A DNA stretch of 64,000 bases from Trogon surrucura (taxonomy: Eukaryota; Chordata; Aves; Trogoniformes; Trogonidae): positions 24,760,084 to 24,824,083 of the forward strand of contig CM036624.1 in the NCBI GenBank assembly GCA_020746105.1. The letters run 5' to 3'. Shown in pieces: positions 27,576 through 41,420 of the stretch (position 1 is the stretch's first letter; each line of letters opens with the position of its first letter). Position numbers and translations under genes: made by a program. Under the pieces are notes generated by a model. That model did not search any database. It saw only the letters and a list, made by a program, of their open reading frames with translations, and was not told the DNA's origin.

Positions 27576-29756
27576 GGTCTGGACTTTCTCCTTGACCAGT
27601 GAGAAGTCAGAGTGAGCCAAACCATAAGGCTCTGCTCCCAGGACACTGGAGCTGCCACAGAGAGGAACTGTTGGGCTCTGCTTTGAGCCTGAGACAAGAT
27701 GAGAAAATAGCTAATGTTCCCTCATCAGTCCGCTCCATCAGCTTTTCTGAAAGCCAAAATGGCAGATACTCATTACTGCCAGCACTGTAATTTATTGATT
27801 ACCACAGCTGAAGAACAGTTCTGGAACCATACACGTCTTCATCTATGCCCTACTCACCAAGCAGGTTTCCAAGAGCAGCGCTGTGGAAGCTTTAACACCT
27901 CCTACAGAACCCAAGCCTGCTCTCGTAATATCCCCTCTGTTCCAACCCCATCCATCTACTGCTTTAGCCTCTCACTTTGCAGCTTGCTATTCCAAGCCCT
28001 TCTTGTTTCTTTTTACCTCATCAACTTCAATTTTTATCTTTCCTAGGACTTGCTCACCTGGAAGGGCTCTGGGAGGTATTGGACTGTGAGGCATATGTAC
28101 AACACAACCAACGTCCAGTGCTCTGCATTTATCACAAAAATTTCCAAGAAAACAGCATCTCTCCAAAATATGTGTGTGTTTATAAGCATACACATCACCA
28201 AACCTTGTTACTGCAATACTACAGAATCACATTTCTAGCCTAGGTCTAATTCATACTTGATATCTCAGGGACTTTGCATACATTTCACGAAGGCTTGAGT
28301 GTTAGATCTTTCCTATCTCTGCACCAAATCCATCACATAAAACGTAAGCCCAAAGTGAGTAGCTCCTGCTGAAGTGGCTATGTTTCACAGCCTCCTGAGA
28401 AATTACATTTAAAAAACCTGAAACATTCCACTCCTCAAAAACCAGGTGAGCATCAAGGGTCACAATTACATTAATCCTCACTGCAAGAATCTTCCACCTG
28501 CCTCTGTCATTAACACTAATTTCCCATGAGCAACCTTCTGAAAGAGTCTATATGTGGATTTTCCAACAGATTAAAATCTTAACTCTCCAACCAGAGCTGA
28601 GATAAACCCCAGATGGGTGAGACTCAGTAGTGTGCAAATCTCTAAGAAGGTCATTTGTAAAATGATTTTGCTTTCTGGATGTAATTTCTTAAATTAATCC
28701 AAACTCTGAAGGCTAACCCTACCTGGCATTGCTGTGAGGCAAGGCAAACTTCAAAGCAACCTAAATTAGCACTGAGAGTGCAAAAAACCAAGAATAAACT
28801 TTCACATAGAGAGTAACTCCCAACTCTAACTGCAGCGGGCAAGCTTTACAATCAACATGAGATATGCAGAGACCTATGGAAAGGTTGGAAAAACTCATGA
28901 ACTTTGCCATTGAAAAGTGGGCAGAAGGGGAGCTGGGCCAGGAAACAAAACAAATGTTTTTAGAAAGCAGGAACTGTAGTATCAGCCTGGGTTCAGGAAG
29001 TATCACTGCTTGGAAAGAAGTAGTACCAAGATGTTGAAAAGAGATCATGTCCCAGTAAAAACTTCTGACAGCTTCTGAAAGAAACTACCTCTAATCCGGG
29101 AGATGGCACTAAACCAAAGTGGCAGGGCAAAGGGAAGGAACGACAGAAAAGCAAGGACAGGAAAGACTAAAGGACTGTCACTGGGAAGTGGACTGTAAAC
29201 ATGGTGGCAAGTTTCAGAAGCAACATCTACATTAGGACCAAAGAATCAAAGGAGCTGGTTCTAAAGGATCGGCTCAAACACCCAGGAGACTGCTACCGCA
29301 TCTGGGCACAGGCTTGGCCAACACAATCACACATTCCCACTTTAAAAGTGAGGTATTAGTGAAACGTTGTTAAAACAAGCCCTTCTTCCCTTCTAAGAGT
29401 TTCTTGTGATCCTGCTGCTTTGTCAGAAAGGCTGAAAAAGAATAATGTGTTTACTGAAAGCCTGCTATTTACTTACTTGAAAAAGGGGCAAGAGAGTCTA
29501 TTGTAACACCATACGGAACAAAAGATTAGGAAATAGCCAAAAGGTACATGCTTTTTTCTACTCATGTTTGACTTAACAGAGGTCTCCAGAGTTTACAGAT
29601 TTATTGGAAAGAGGACTCAGTTTCCAGCTCCTGATCTACATCCAAAGCACAGCCAAATTTATTGGCAATCATTTCTGTCAAAAATATCTAGTAAGATTTA
29701 TTCAGGACACATGGAAAATAATCACTTCTACTCCGATTCCACAAGGCCTCACTTAC

Positions 29757-29820
29757 CTGTCAAGAGCTGGAGTTAGACGGTAATCTTTGGTTGCTGACAG
29801 GATGGCTTTGATCAAGTTAT
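29757..29820 (-). CDS. ST3GAL3: ST3GAL3 exon, DNLIKAIL segment (second of four)
   Basis: This 64-bp exon reads (D)NLIKAILSATKDYRLTPALD(S), matching about residues 133-154 of human ST3GAL3, just before sialylmotif L. The acceptor is TTTGCTCCCCAG and the donor is GACAG|GTAAGTG. Two bases finish the Asp codon started in the previous exon, and the final AG joins a T in the next exon to give Ser, so phase holds on both sides. Compared with the human sequence as I recall it, Val becomes Ala in ILSAT and Glu becomes Asp in KDYRL. The exon is too short to stand out as an open frame and was found by translating the minus strand around the splice sites. It is isolated between 8.2-kb and 13.8-kb introns. 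Confidence 0.95.
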
Positions 29821-32800
29821 CTGGGGAGCAAAGAAGAAGACATCAGGAATAAGTTCTCAGTTCCAATGGAAATGAAAGTGATGTAAAGCATCTGAAACAC
29901 CTACTCAGAAGAACCGAAATAAGGTTCACATTAGGAACAAACACTTTAACTTGCATGTTCATACTTTTTCTGGAAAATGACCTTCACATGCTGGCTGCAA
30001 AGACATGTTAAGTGCCAAATTCTGATGCGGCGTGCCAATACCTTGCACAGGGAGTGTGACACAATGCGGTTTAAGGCATTGGTTTCATACCCACTTCCCT
30101 GAAACTGCACTTTCACAAACACTTCAGACATGAAAAAGCCAGCATCACTTACTTGTCAATGCTTGCTTTCAGGTAAGCTTCTGTGCAGCTAAGTGGTGAA
30201 ACGGATGCAGCAACAGAACCACGTTAAACCCAATGTTTTTTATTTTCCTGGGTTACTTTTAGTTCAGCTTCAGTTCCTCAGTCTGGCTCTCTTTGTGGCA
30301 GAATCTACTTAAACCATCATAGCTGCTTAAAGAAACACACGTGGAACCACAAAACCTACCCTGATAGATCATCTGGTTGCTGCAGTGTTCACTGGGTAAG
30401 CTATACAAGCGTAGACACACACATACAAACCAAATATATTCAACTGCAGAAGCGTGATGATTACACAAAAATAGTTCTATTGAATACAGAAATTTTTGAG
30501 TCTGCTCCCTTCTCGATTTTGTTCTTTATCCCTAGTTTTTCCACCTCCTTCCCCCATGAAGGTCCACATTCCCTTACCATGACCCATTCAGAGCCAAGAA
30601 TCAGCAATGATTTGGCTAGTCTGGATTTACAAATGCACCAGTAACTTCAGAATGGCTGGTCCAACAATAATCCATCTCCAAATCCTAACTCTAACTGTAG
30701 CCTAAGAGAGGCACAAGAACAAAGCAATCAGGCATAATATTGCCCTGAAATTCTCTTCTACCATTGAATTATTTTCAAATGAAGGATTTAATGTGTCGGA
30801 TATAGCTTCTACGCATTTGGCTACCCATAGTGATTTCTCTTCCACGAGGTCAGAATGTGCTTGATCCAAATGAACTTTCAATCACTTTCCTTCCCAGATT
30901 TTGAATACGGCTTCTCTGAGCTTCATTTATACTGAAAATGACTGTGAACAACTACTGTCACTCTTTGGGAGACAGTAAATATCTATTATATCCTTCCTTT
31001 AAATATATTGGTCAACTAGTTCCAAAGTTCTGAGGAAACAACCATCAAAAGGAATAAATGAGTCTCATTTCTTTACAAAATTAAGTAGGAACCTTAAGAA
31101 GACTGACATCAAGTGATCGTTTACAGTGAATTTAAATAGTTTTCCTGATAGACACTACTTACTGCAATCAGCAAAGTTAAGTGAGTCCCTTTCAAATCAA
31201 GAGTTCTCCTATAGCCCTCCCCAGAAACTACAGGATGAGGGTGTGGGATGAATGCAGGGGCTCAAGGCAGCCCGTGTGCCAAACGGCTTTGAGCCTGACA
31301 AGGAGCCACACAAGGCAGACAAAGGTGCTGAACAGAGAACTCTGATGGCTACTTTTAGATTTGGGGAAGTTTTTGACATGACATTACTGACAGCCCCTGA
31401 CAACCATTACAAGCCGGGAACTGTCATTACTTTCAGAAAATCGTATTTTGGAGTGGAACAAGGAGAGAGGCAATTTGCAGGGGAAAACCAACGTACTTTG
31501 CCAAGAAACTACTATTTTTAATTTTCCTTTATCTGAAGAATTACTTTTGACGCACTGGCAGCAGGCTCCCTCTCCAACAGGAATGCTATTTCCCAAGTCT
31601 GCTGCAACAGCAGTAGGTTGTTGTGACCTCTAATGGCACCATGCCACAGGCCTCTCCTTGGCCTGTCTCATACGTTGACTTTTACTGGACAGTATACATT
31701 ACTGTGGTTGTTTTCCCACACTCTCAGAAAAGAGTTCAAAGGATTGTATGTCAAGGGTTACAACCTCCCATCTACCAAGTCTTTTTCATGCCAGGTTTGC
31801 TCCACCACCCACAAGTTAACACCCCACACCACTTGGAGGCCATCCATTATACTGTATTAAAAAGCACATTAAAGGAATACAGTTGACAAATGTACTCAAA
31901 TAATTCTGTTTTTCTCATCTTGCCAGCTAATTAGTAACGCCTCCAGTAGTGAATGCTCAAGAATGAAATACTACTTTAGGACTGGATATGGCAGCATTTT
32001 GGGTAGGGATGCTTCCCATTCCTATCATTCAGAGAGAAAAAGTAAGCAAAACAAACAATATAGGACATTCAATACAGATTACGAATGGCCAGATGGAGAC
32101 AATAACAAACAACAGTCAAACAACAGGGCATCCAAGAGGTTTGGAAGTTGCACAGATCGGTGTTATCATTCAAAATTGCTGAATAAAGCACAATAAAAGA
32201 CAAAGTGCTTCACTGCCAAGTGTTGACTCGCAGCAGGAATGAAGGTGGCACACGTGCCCATTCATCTAATCTAGCAGCCTCACTGGAAGCCAGAAGCAGA
32301 AGCCACAAGCACTAACAGGAAAAGCCTGGGCAAGGGAGAGGCACTACATCTTTTTGACCGAGCTGGAACTCTGCTGGAAGATGGACACTACGCTGCTGCT
32401 GAGGTGGGCACTTGCATTTGGCACCTTGTTCACTGGCACCAGGATAGGAGTTCAAGATCTCCAGCAGAAGGAGTTCCTGTGTCTTCTTGGGGCAAAGTTT
32501 GAAGGATCAGCAGATGCTGCTGTGGCTGATCTGCAACCTTCCACAAAACAATGAAGATACCTATAACAGGAAACCACTGGCAGGATCCTGTACCACATCT
32601 GGGTCAAGGTGGAGAGTCACTTGAAATCACCACTGCAGACGTCTACCACAGATTGCAGGACATAGAGCAATGTTCACCTCCAGACTATGACTAAAGAAAA
32701 CCAGGCACCAGGAAAGTAGGTGCATTATGTAAAGTTAGTTGATGGTGAGAAACTGAAAGGGTCATGAGCATAGTTTGTGTTATACACCTCTGTACTGAGT

Positions 32801-35800
32801 AATAATAGTGGGTGCAAGTACCCATTACAAATGCTACGAAGAAAAAAATCCTTCAAGTAACAGGTTCTGTGAACAGCCACTGGCTGAATACTGATCTGTC
32901 AAGGACTGAAAGCAAGTTTTGCAAGGACAAAAGAAAGGCCAAGTCTTCAAGGCCTGATGCACCGAGACTGCGCCAGTGTATACACAAAATGATTGGTATC
33001 CCCGTGATCTAGGCAATAACTGACATGTTCTATCTTCATGCAGTAGCTTCTGGGCAGATTAAAAAACACTGTTCTACAGAACAGTGGCAGAAAGGCTACC
33101 AAACCAGTTTTGATGTTGCGCACATTCGTGCTAAGCTTCTAACCAACTTTTACTAAACCATCACCCGATTTAGTAGCAAATGTGACCAGCAGTAGACCTG
33201 GCATGCTGCACCGTGGCCACTCTCCACCGGGGTGGATCAGCGGTGGTAACAGCTGGCAGTAAGGGCTGTGAGTTTCTCTGGGGTTGGTAGTTTCTTGAGG
33301 ATGAGGGACAGAGCTCATGACTGGGACCTACTTGCATTGAACACAGCACAGACCAAAGAACAGAGTGACCCGAGACCAGACCAGCGTTTCAGGGGAGCAC
33401 ATTTTGTTCCTGATAACTGTTGGCTTTTCTCCATTCATCTAGCAATTTTCTGTTTTTTTAAAAGGCACCAGTTGCATATGGCCCTTGCTTTAACATGAAC
33501 CCTTGCTCAAAGTTTGTTTTAATAGGGCAAAAGCTATGCAAACAATTTGTTTTGATTTTTTTTTCAGACGTTTTACCATGGCACAGATGCAGACACAATG
33601 CTAGCCTGGGCACAACTTCTCTCTTGCTTGGCAAGTGAGAATAACAGACACAGTGGTGGGTGTGCCCTGCCCTGTATACCTGTGCACCAAGGAAGGGCCA
33701 GGAGGGACCTGAGTATACATGTTCTGAGTACTACAAAAGAAAAAATCCTTCCTGTTACAAGCAACAGGTATGTGTGTACTCACCTCTTGCTTCCAGGGCC
33801 CAGGCACACAGCCAGCTCAGGTTCATTAGCTCCAACATAGCCCCATTCACACAGGGCTCTTAATTCTTTGAGGGTCATTTCCACTCTAGAAAAGTTTCAG
33901 CTGCTTTTGTTCAACGCAGAACCCCAGCAAATCATCCCAGCAGACATGTCTCAGCACCATATGCCCGGAAACACGAACCACGGAGAGTACAGTGCAGAGA
34001 TCTGCAGGGTTCCACGGAAGATCAGCTCAGACCAAGCAGAACTTAGTACCTGCCATTTGTTGCTGGCACAGAGTCATTTTTTCCACAGACCAGCAGCTCT
34101 ACGGCATGCTTACCCCGGACAAGGAGAGCTGGCAGCACTGTGCCGTGGCTACCCTGCACTCCAAAGAATCCTTCAGACATACGGAGCAGGCAGGAGCAGA
34201 ACAGCTTGGACAAACCCATGCACTCCTCCCTGTCGCTCTCCTCCCCTAACCAGTATGGATAAAAAGTGAATTCACCTTTGAAAAGCATTTAATCTTTGGC
34301 CTCTTCCCAGCTGCCAAACAGGCAGCCCAGCAGGTGCTAATTAGCTGCACACTGTGTGAAACACAAACTTCCCATTGGAAACCGAATTCAAACACCAAAC
34401 TCATCTCATGTAGATCACCCAACAGCCATTCAGCGGCCACAGTTTTGGTAACCCCCTAAAGGTTGAGCAGTAAATGTCTCTATAGTCTGAGAGGATCAAA
34501 CTTATTGAAGGGCATAAGGCAAGTAAGAGACATAACTAGGAACAGAATAAGGCCTTTGGCTCCTAGATAAGGAGGCCTCTAGAAAGGCTTTCATTTTCAA
34601 CTAGCCCTCTGGCTTACGTGTCCTCCACACGGGTCTGCTACCATCCTCTAATGATAAATTAATGGAAACTAACATCAATATTCTGCACTCTCACCCTCAC
34701 TTTCTCACACTACTAAATAATGAACACCTCACCAGGGCAAGAAATCTACTGCAGTTTTCTGCAGCCATACTTTATTACATATTTTTCTTGTCATGGAGAA
34801 TTTAGGTTACTGGGGACAGCAGGAGATTATTTAACCCATTTGTCTGTCAACCACTATGCGCACACTATTACTATCCAAACAAAGCAAGAAGCCTCTGCAC
34901 ATTTCACTCCCATCTAGAGGAGGAGTGGACTACATTTATCTAAGAATCCCGAGTTATCATGACATATTCTATCAGCTTTGCCTTATAACATCAGAAGATT
35001 CAAAAGCCGCTCCGGATTGCATGCCTTCTCTGAACGCAACTATGTCTTGACTTCAGGTTGACCCTGAAATTTTCAGACATTTGGAAAAACTAAAAGTAAA
35101 TAGTTAGAAATTAGGCGGGCAGTGACCACACAGTGAGAACTAGTCTAAGCCTCAATTCTAGCCTTTTCCTCTGCTATTTATGTGGAGGAGTGGAGACCTT
35201 CACTGTAAATGTCAACAACACTTAACATTGTTTTCTAATGCATAAGCTTCTCACTTGTATCATTAAAAAAAGACGGGAGACCTTTCCACTGCACAGGGCT
35301 TACTGCGGGCATCTCACAGGATCTACCTTCTGCCTGCCTTCAAAGTAGGCAAACCAGGCTGTTCATGCACTCTCAAGTGGCCAAGAGAAGAGGTTGTGAC
35401 TTTCCCAGTCATCTGTACCAGCCACCTTCCTCAAAAATCAGCAAGTCTACATGCCCTTATTGCCAGTAATAAGTATTTGAATACCACGCATCAAGGTCAG
35501 GGAACAGTGCACCGCTTCAGTACTTCGTGTCTGCCCCGCGAGCCACGCTCAGTGCCCATCTCCAGAGCTGGTCACCCATCTGCCACCCCTCTAACCAGGC
35601 ACCAGGCATCAGCTTCAGCTCTGGGGAACACACCGACTGGAGCGAGGCTGGGAGACATCCCCGAAGCGTGCCAGTCTCCCCCGCAGATGGGTCCCTGTCC
35701 CACAATAACAAATGCCACGTGTGTCTTGGCTTCGTGGGGAGAGTGAGCTAAACACTATCAATGCTCTGTACTAAACAAATCGCGGTATTTACAAACAAGC

Positions 35801-36445
35801 TGTAAGCACAAACTCAGTGCATACTTTTCTTTTTTTACACTACTCCAAAGTTGGGCTCTGTACAAAGCTCCTTCTTTGGCCTTTTTTCCCTAAGATCTTG
35901 CTCTATACAGGAGCTGAGGAACGATCTTTTGCAGAAGGATTTGTCACCCTGGTGCCCAGCACGAGGCTGTGGAACCAAGTCCCACCACATACTCCGTCCC
36001 TCAGCTCTCGCCCAGAAACACCGTGTCCAGCTGCAGACACGCGTTATCTGTATCTTAGCGAAGCTGGGAATTCTCTGAGTACAACGGGTACCAAAAGGAG
36101 CCTGAAATTCCCCACACCACTGTTTATTATTGATCAGCACCTTGTGAGATCTGTGCAGGAGAAAGCAGCTAAAAAGAATTCCAGAACTTGGAAGTTCACT
36201 TCAAACAAGTGAGTTAGCTCTCAAAGGTAGTTACCTATGAACTACAGCGATCTGTCTCCAAATCACATCTTGTGTGTAATAAGAGAATGGTTTCCTGAGG
36301 TCATTAGCTGTACCAGATTTAGAGGTTTCACTCAAGATACACCTCACTAAAAACAGGACTCCGAACTGCCACTGCTTCCACTATCCCAGTACTTCCACTG
36401 ATAATCTTCAATGATATTAAGAGGCATACAGGGTTGCATAGGCAC

Positions 36446-36461
36446 AAAAAAAAAAAAAAAA
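36446..36461. repeat. A16 homopolymer
   Basis: Sixteen A on the plus strand (T in the ST3GAL3 transcript). I cannot assign an element upstream of it. Confidence 0.9.
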
Positions 36462-39400
36462 GAAGACTGAAGTTGCATAGTACCTCTCTAACAATTTTAA
36501 AAAAAAAACCAACCTGTCATGCCTTAAACATAAGCTCCAGAAAGCCTTTAAGGCCTTTTTTATAACCAGATATAAATAAAATACATAACATTTGGACTCT
36601 TCATTTACATCATAGTTTTGGAGCCTTCAGGGATTTTTTTTTTTCTCCAAGCTTTTCTTCCCAATCAAGAGCTTGTTTTTTCAGAATACAAGCCTAGTTC
36701 CCAACATAATCCCCGGGCTCAGAAAGCTGAAACATTAATTTAAAAAACAATTATGCCAAAAAATGGGCAACATTTTGCAATAACCACGCATTAACCATTT
36801 TGATCCAAACATAAGTTCAATGCACAGGAAGCAATAAAGCCTGTAGAAACAGGCTAACTCACGCCAAATGAAAACAGTCCTTGAAAGATTCACAATGTGC
36901 TGTCCAAAGACAAGTGAGAAAATAAATACAGTCGTTATAAAGGGCTATTCTTCTCTTCGTTTATGCATTTTTTATGCTCCTTCACAGGGAGCATCAGGGA
37001 ATGCCTTCAAGGCCATAAAATCCAATAACTACTACCTTGATTTCTATTTCTCCTGACCCTTGCAGGTGCAGTTAAGATGTGGCACTTTAAAACACAGCGG
37101 TGAGAGAAGACTGGCTCTTCCCACCAGGAGGTAAGAGATAAGAATAATACCCATGCCTCAACTGCACTCCAACACTTCTGGGAAGAACTCCAATTAACTC
37201 TGTATTTGGGGTTTGAGATCGCCCTGAGGCACCGTTCCCTTCTTAGTGGGCTGGGAGAATGACTATTCTTTAAGCCCATTCAATGGCAAAGCATCACTTT
37301 TGAGTGAAATAAGGGACTGCACTGGTGGGTTGTTCTCACACCAAGAGAGCTCAAGTATGAGAGTTGACTTCAAAATTCACAGCGTAGTTTCCCTTTAGAG
37401 GCGTTATTCAGTAATGAAAAGCTGGATCCTCTACTTCTTCTGAAACTTTTAATTTTTTTCCCCTTCAAAACTCTTATTTCTCGAGGCTATAAAATCAGCT
37501 AGATTCTCTGGGGAAACAGAAACATTTTTATAGCTATATTCCCACATGGTAATGGCAACTATTACCAATTCTGGTCAAATGTAAAACTCTAGCGGAAACC
37601 AGTTCAGAAATCCCTCTCAAACACATGCAGAAACAACAATCTTGTGGTAATACCTACTCTGAAGAGAACTAACGGCTACACAAGCTTGTGGTTGTTGCTT
37701 ATTTGTTACAGAAAGAACATGCAAAGAACAAAAAAAAAATGCTCACAGTAGGAAAATCATCTGTACAACACAGTACAACTAACAAAACAAGGAGAAGGTT
37801 GGAGAATTAAAGCAGGAAAGAGACACCTCGTTATCAAGCCTGCCCAGTCAAATGCAGGGAAGGTGTCTGCACATGGTACTCCAGCCTCTGTAAGAAGCTG
37901 GAATAGCAGGTTGGGAAAAGACTTACTTTTCCAAGAGTTTTTCACTGGGTCAGCTGTAAATTTCAGTTGTGGTGTCCAAGTGGACATGTTTTCTCAGAGA
38001 TAAAGTATTGCTCATGCCAAGAAAGCTGATGTGAAAGAAAAAGCTGTGCAAGAAAACAACGCGCATAAAGATTTTCTCGCAATAGCAGTTTGATATGCCA
38101 ACTTCTGCACGCCTGAAAACTCAACATTTTCACTGAAGATGAATGTCCTCTCCCCCAAGAGACTAAAGAAACCACTGCTAAGCAGCGCGAACCACGGCTC
38201 TTCCCAGAAGCACTAACACAAAAGAAAACATCCAAATAAAAGCGAGTACAAGAACAATTAACCATTGCACAATGCTTGTATTAGCATCCGTGCTCTGTGC
38301 AGAGACTTGATTTCTCCGTCACTGAATGTGTCACCAACTCCAGATGCCCCTCTTGCATCAGATGAAAATATAAAGTCTCCTGTCCAGTAGTATATACTGC
38401 ATTTGATAAAACTGCAGCACTTCAGACATGTTCTTGATATTCTCTTATCACCGTGGGGGAGAAATTGCTTCCTAGATTCCTGGTTGGAGGCAACTTCTGA
38501 GATGGTGACAAGACAGTTACTCCCTACAAAATAAATATCCCCTTCAAAGACAAATGGATTCAGGGCCAACACAACAGCCTCTCCGCTTAAAACAATCTAG
38601 CGGGAACAAAGGTAGAAGTGAAGACCTAAAATTACTGCTAAGCAATGACACATGCATGGAAGAGATATTACATGGATCACGTCTATTTAGTTTTTTTAGT
38701 GCTCTGCCATATGTTTTCACTTAAGTTTAAAAAAACCTGCAGCAACTCTCTCATCCTCATTACACAGAGAAGATGCCAGATACCAGCTACTCTTTCTTAT
38801 GAAAGCCTTTTATATTCTTAAGCCACATGTACTGAGAAATTCTATTAATAGTCAGGTATTTCTCCAGCCTTGTTTGTTGCCCTTCTCCAAATAACTCTTT
38901 CCTTCTGCTTTAGCTACAGAGGTAAATTTGGGGAGGAGGCCCTCTGGGATTAATAATCTCACTAACACTATAACCAGTTTTTCCATTGCTTTTTCATTGA
39001 CAAATTTAACCCTGAAAGCAGGGCACATGCTAAAGGATTTCTGCAACAATATGGACAGCATGTGCATATTCATACCTCCGTTGAGTTACACTGACAGAAG
39101 CACTGCTAGAAAAGGGTGCCAATACAGAAGAAATTTCAATTTTGATTAAAAAAAAAAATAATCTCCATGTAACTCATTTAAGAGCCCGAGATTGCTGTGG
39201 TCTCGTTGCTCTTCACTGAAAAGGCTGAGAGAACAGTCTTGGTGGGTGCTGGGAAAGAAGAATTCCTACAAGGAAATTAGACCCTTGCAAATGGTGAGAC
39301 GTGGGAGGCACTCCAGCATCCCAGTTCGTGCTGAAACAATGGCCTGGGACACGCAGGGTGCTTGGCAGCCAGAGCTGTCCCCCACAGGATATCTTGACAT

Positions 39401-39700
39401 TTGTAGCTTTTAGAGTTCCAACTTCTTGTTACAGTTTGATCTTCTTGACAACTCTTAAAGTTCTCTAATTTCACTGTGCTCCTGAACAACATCCCTCGCT
39501 TTGGCTATACACACATTAATTAACAAACTGGCAGCAGGGCACGGGCTCACCACTGTCCTACACCAGCACATTCCCAGATGGTTTTCACCAGGGCGAACAA
39601 ACGTCCTTCACTGTTAATTCTCACGCATTCATAGGATCACGGGCTAATCCAGGCCAGTGACCTTTCTTGATAGGAAGCCTGGATAAAGCCTCCCTCCTTT

Positions 39701-39710
39701 GGGGGGGGGG
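39701..39710. repeat. G10 homopolymer
   Basis: Ten consecutive G on the plus strand, giving C10 in the ST3GAL3 pre-mRNA. Such runs are prone to length error in sequencing. Confidence 0.85.
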
Positions 39711-41404
39711 AAGCAGGAAATTAACCTGTTTGAACAATGAGCTCAACCAGCTTCAGGACCAGAGGACAACCTTTTCATTTATAAATAGAGACAGAGTCAT
39801 CATTTCCAAGTGCTCGCAGAGACACATCCCATTTCTAGATTCTGTCAAGTTACATAGTAGTAGAGAACAAGCTCAATGTGACACTAACAGTTTCATTTTT
39901 TTAAAGTAAGTGCTTGGTAACATGGTCATTCTTCATCATTTAGAAAATCTTGATCCATGTTCTGAAAGATAACCCCATATGTTCATACCACTGGGTGAAA
40001 CCTAGAGCCAACATTACACAAAAGGCCAAACTACATCCCTGTAATGATCCTTTGTGGTGTCAAAACCTAATATACAACCTTCAGAAAAATGACGTATCTG
40101 TTACTTTCCCTACTCTCCACATGCAGAGAAAGTAAGAGTTCTCACAAAGGGCTACAGGCATCTGAGATGAATGCGGTGACACCTTCAATGTGCTGCATCA
40201 GCTCCAACACTCGTGACAGTTCTCAGCCCCACTTTCGTCCCAGGTCGCTGGGCACTGGAATCAAGTAATTAGGATCAACCCTTGGTCCAGATCTTTGGTG
40301 AAAAGAGGAAGAGTCAACAAATACAACATGTACTAAAATCCTCTGCCCATTTAAGAAAAAGGTACAACTGCTCCTCAGACTCCTCTTCATCTATTTCCAA
40401 CGCCTTGTAGAGGACATTCGGAGACCACTGTTGAACAAGTTTGCCCAAGACTTCCTACTGTGTGCCTCACCTCAGAAAGTCCTGTTCCTAATGCCACCTG
40501 CTTATTCCTGGGCTTGCTTCTCTCATTTAGCAGACAAGCAATCACTAAGACAGTTAACCAACAACAGCAGCAGTTTCCAGTCTGACATGAGATGTGATTA
40601 TTCCTACTGCAACAGTCCAGTTCTGGACCAGCATCATTAGGAGTAAAGTCTAAAAACTCATATTCAGAGTCATATTCACCTTGAGGGCTTCTACACACAA
40701 ATGCTCTTGGAGAGAGTGGAGGACCCTGGTCATAAAATCCCCTGGCATAGGCTAATGGCCAAATCCAAAGAAGACCAATGGAGAAATGGAGCAAGCATTC
40801 CTTCATGAAGAAATACTGTTAAGCTTTCTATGTTATACTGAGCACTTTTTAGCAGCTGGAGATGGAAGAACGGTCTTTACAATCAGATTCCTTTTGAAGA
40901 AAATTAAGATCCCTGATGAACTGTGTCAAAATGATCCACATACTGCCTTCTCCTTGATATGATCACCTCTAAAGAGCAGTATCCCTGCTCTCAAAATTTC
41001 TGAGCCATTTCTTCTCTTTTACATGTGATTTATACAGATATCTTACACCAAATTAGTGCAGCTTAGTAGACAATGTTCCTCAAAAGCAGCGTCCTCCTGA
41101 AGATTGCAAGTCTTGTTCTTGGAATTGTTCTTTCTTAGACCAGTAAACTCCAAGTGATGGATGAAAAAGGACTTCTTTCATTTTTTTCAAAGACAAAGCA
41201 AAGAAAACTTAGGTAAATGTCTGAGGAATAGAGAGAAACTTTAACAAGAGAAAGCAGAGATGGTGGATTAGCCTCCAAGCTGGTAAAAACCTCTTAATTT
41301 TGTAAGTTTAGTACTCTCAAGCTACCACGGATTAGTTTCTAGAAGTTTCTTGGAACATGGAGCAGTACTGAAAGTGAGGTCATTCTGTAGCTATATTTCA
41401 CATT

Positions 41405-41420
41405 AAAAAAAAAAAAAAAA
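41405..41420. repeat. A16 homopolymer
   Basis: Sixteen A on the plus strand, with no recognisable retroposon attached. Confidence 0.9.

Larger units (their letters stand above)
21559..29756 (-). other. ST3GAL3: ST3GAL3 intron, 8198 bp
   Basis: This intron lies between the DNLIKAIL exon and the CRRCIIVGNGG exon, bounded by GTAAGTG and CCACAG on the minus strand. It includes a possible CR1 3' scrap near 27503-27575, a 343-bp segment with 11-bp inverted ends (24897-25239), and a CpG-rich islet with a NotI-type GCGGCCGC near 27080. None of its open frames resembles a known protein. Confidence 0.88.

Noticed and set aside
39629-39665. Possible CR1 3'-end scrap (CATAGGATCACGGGC)
   Set aside because: Only about 35 bases are similar by eye, too little to separate from chance.
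36446-41420. A16 tracts at 36446 and 41405 as SINE or retrocopy tails
   Set aside because: No body of a retroposon or duplicated target site is visible beside either tract.
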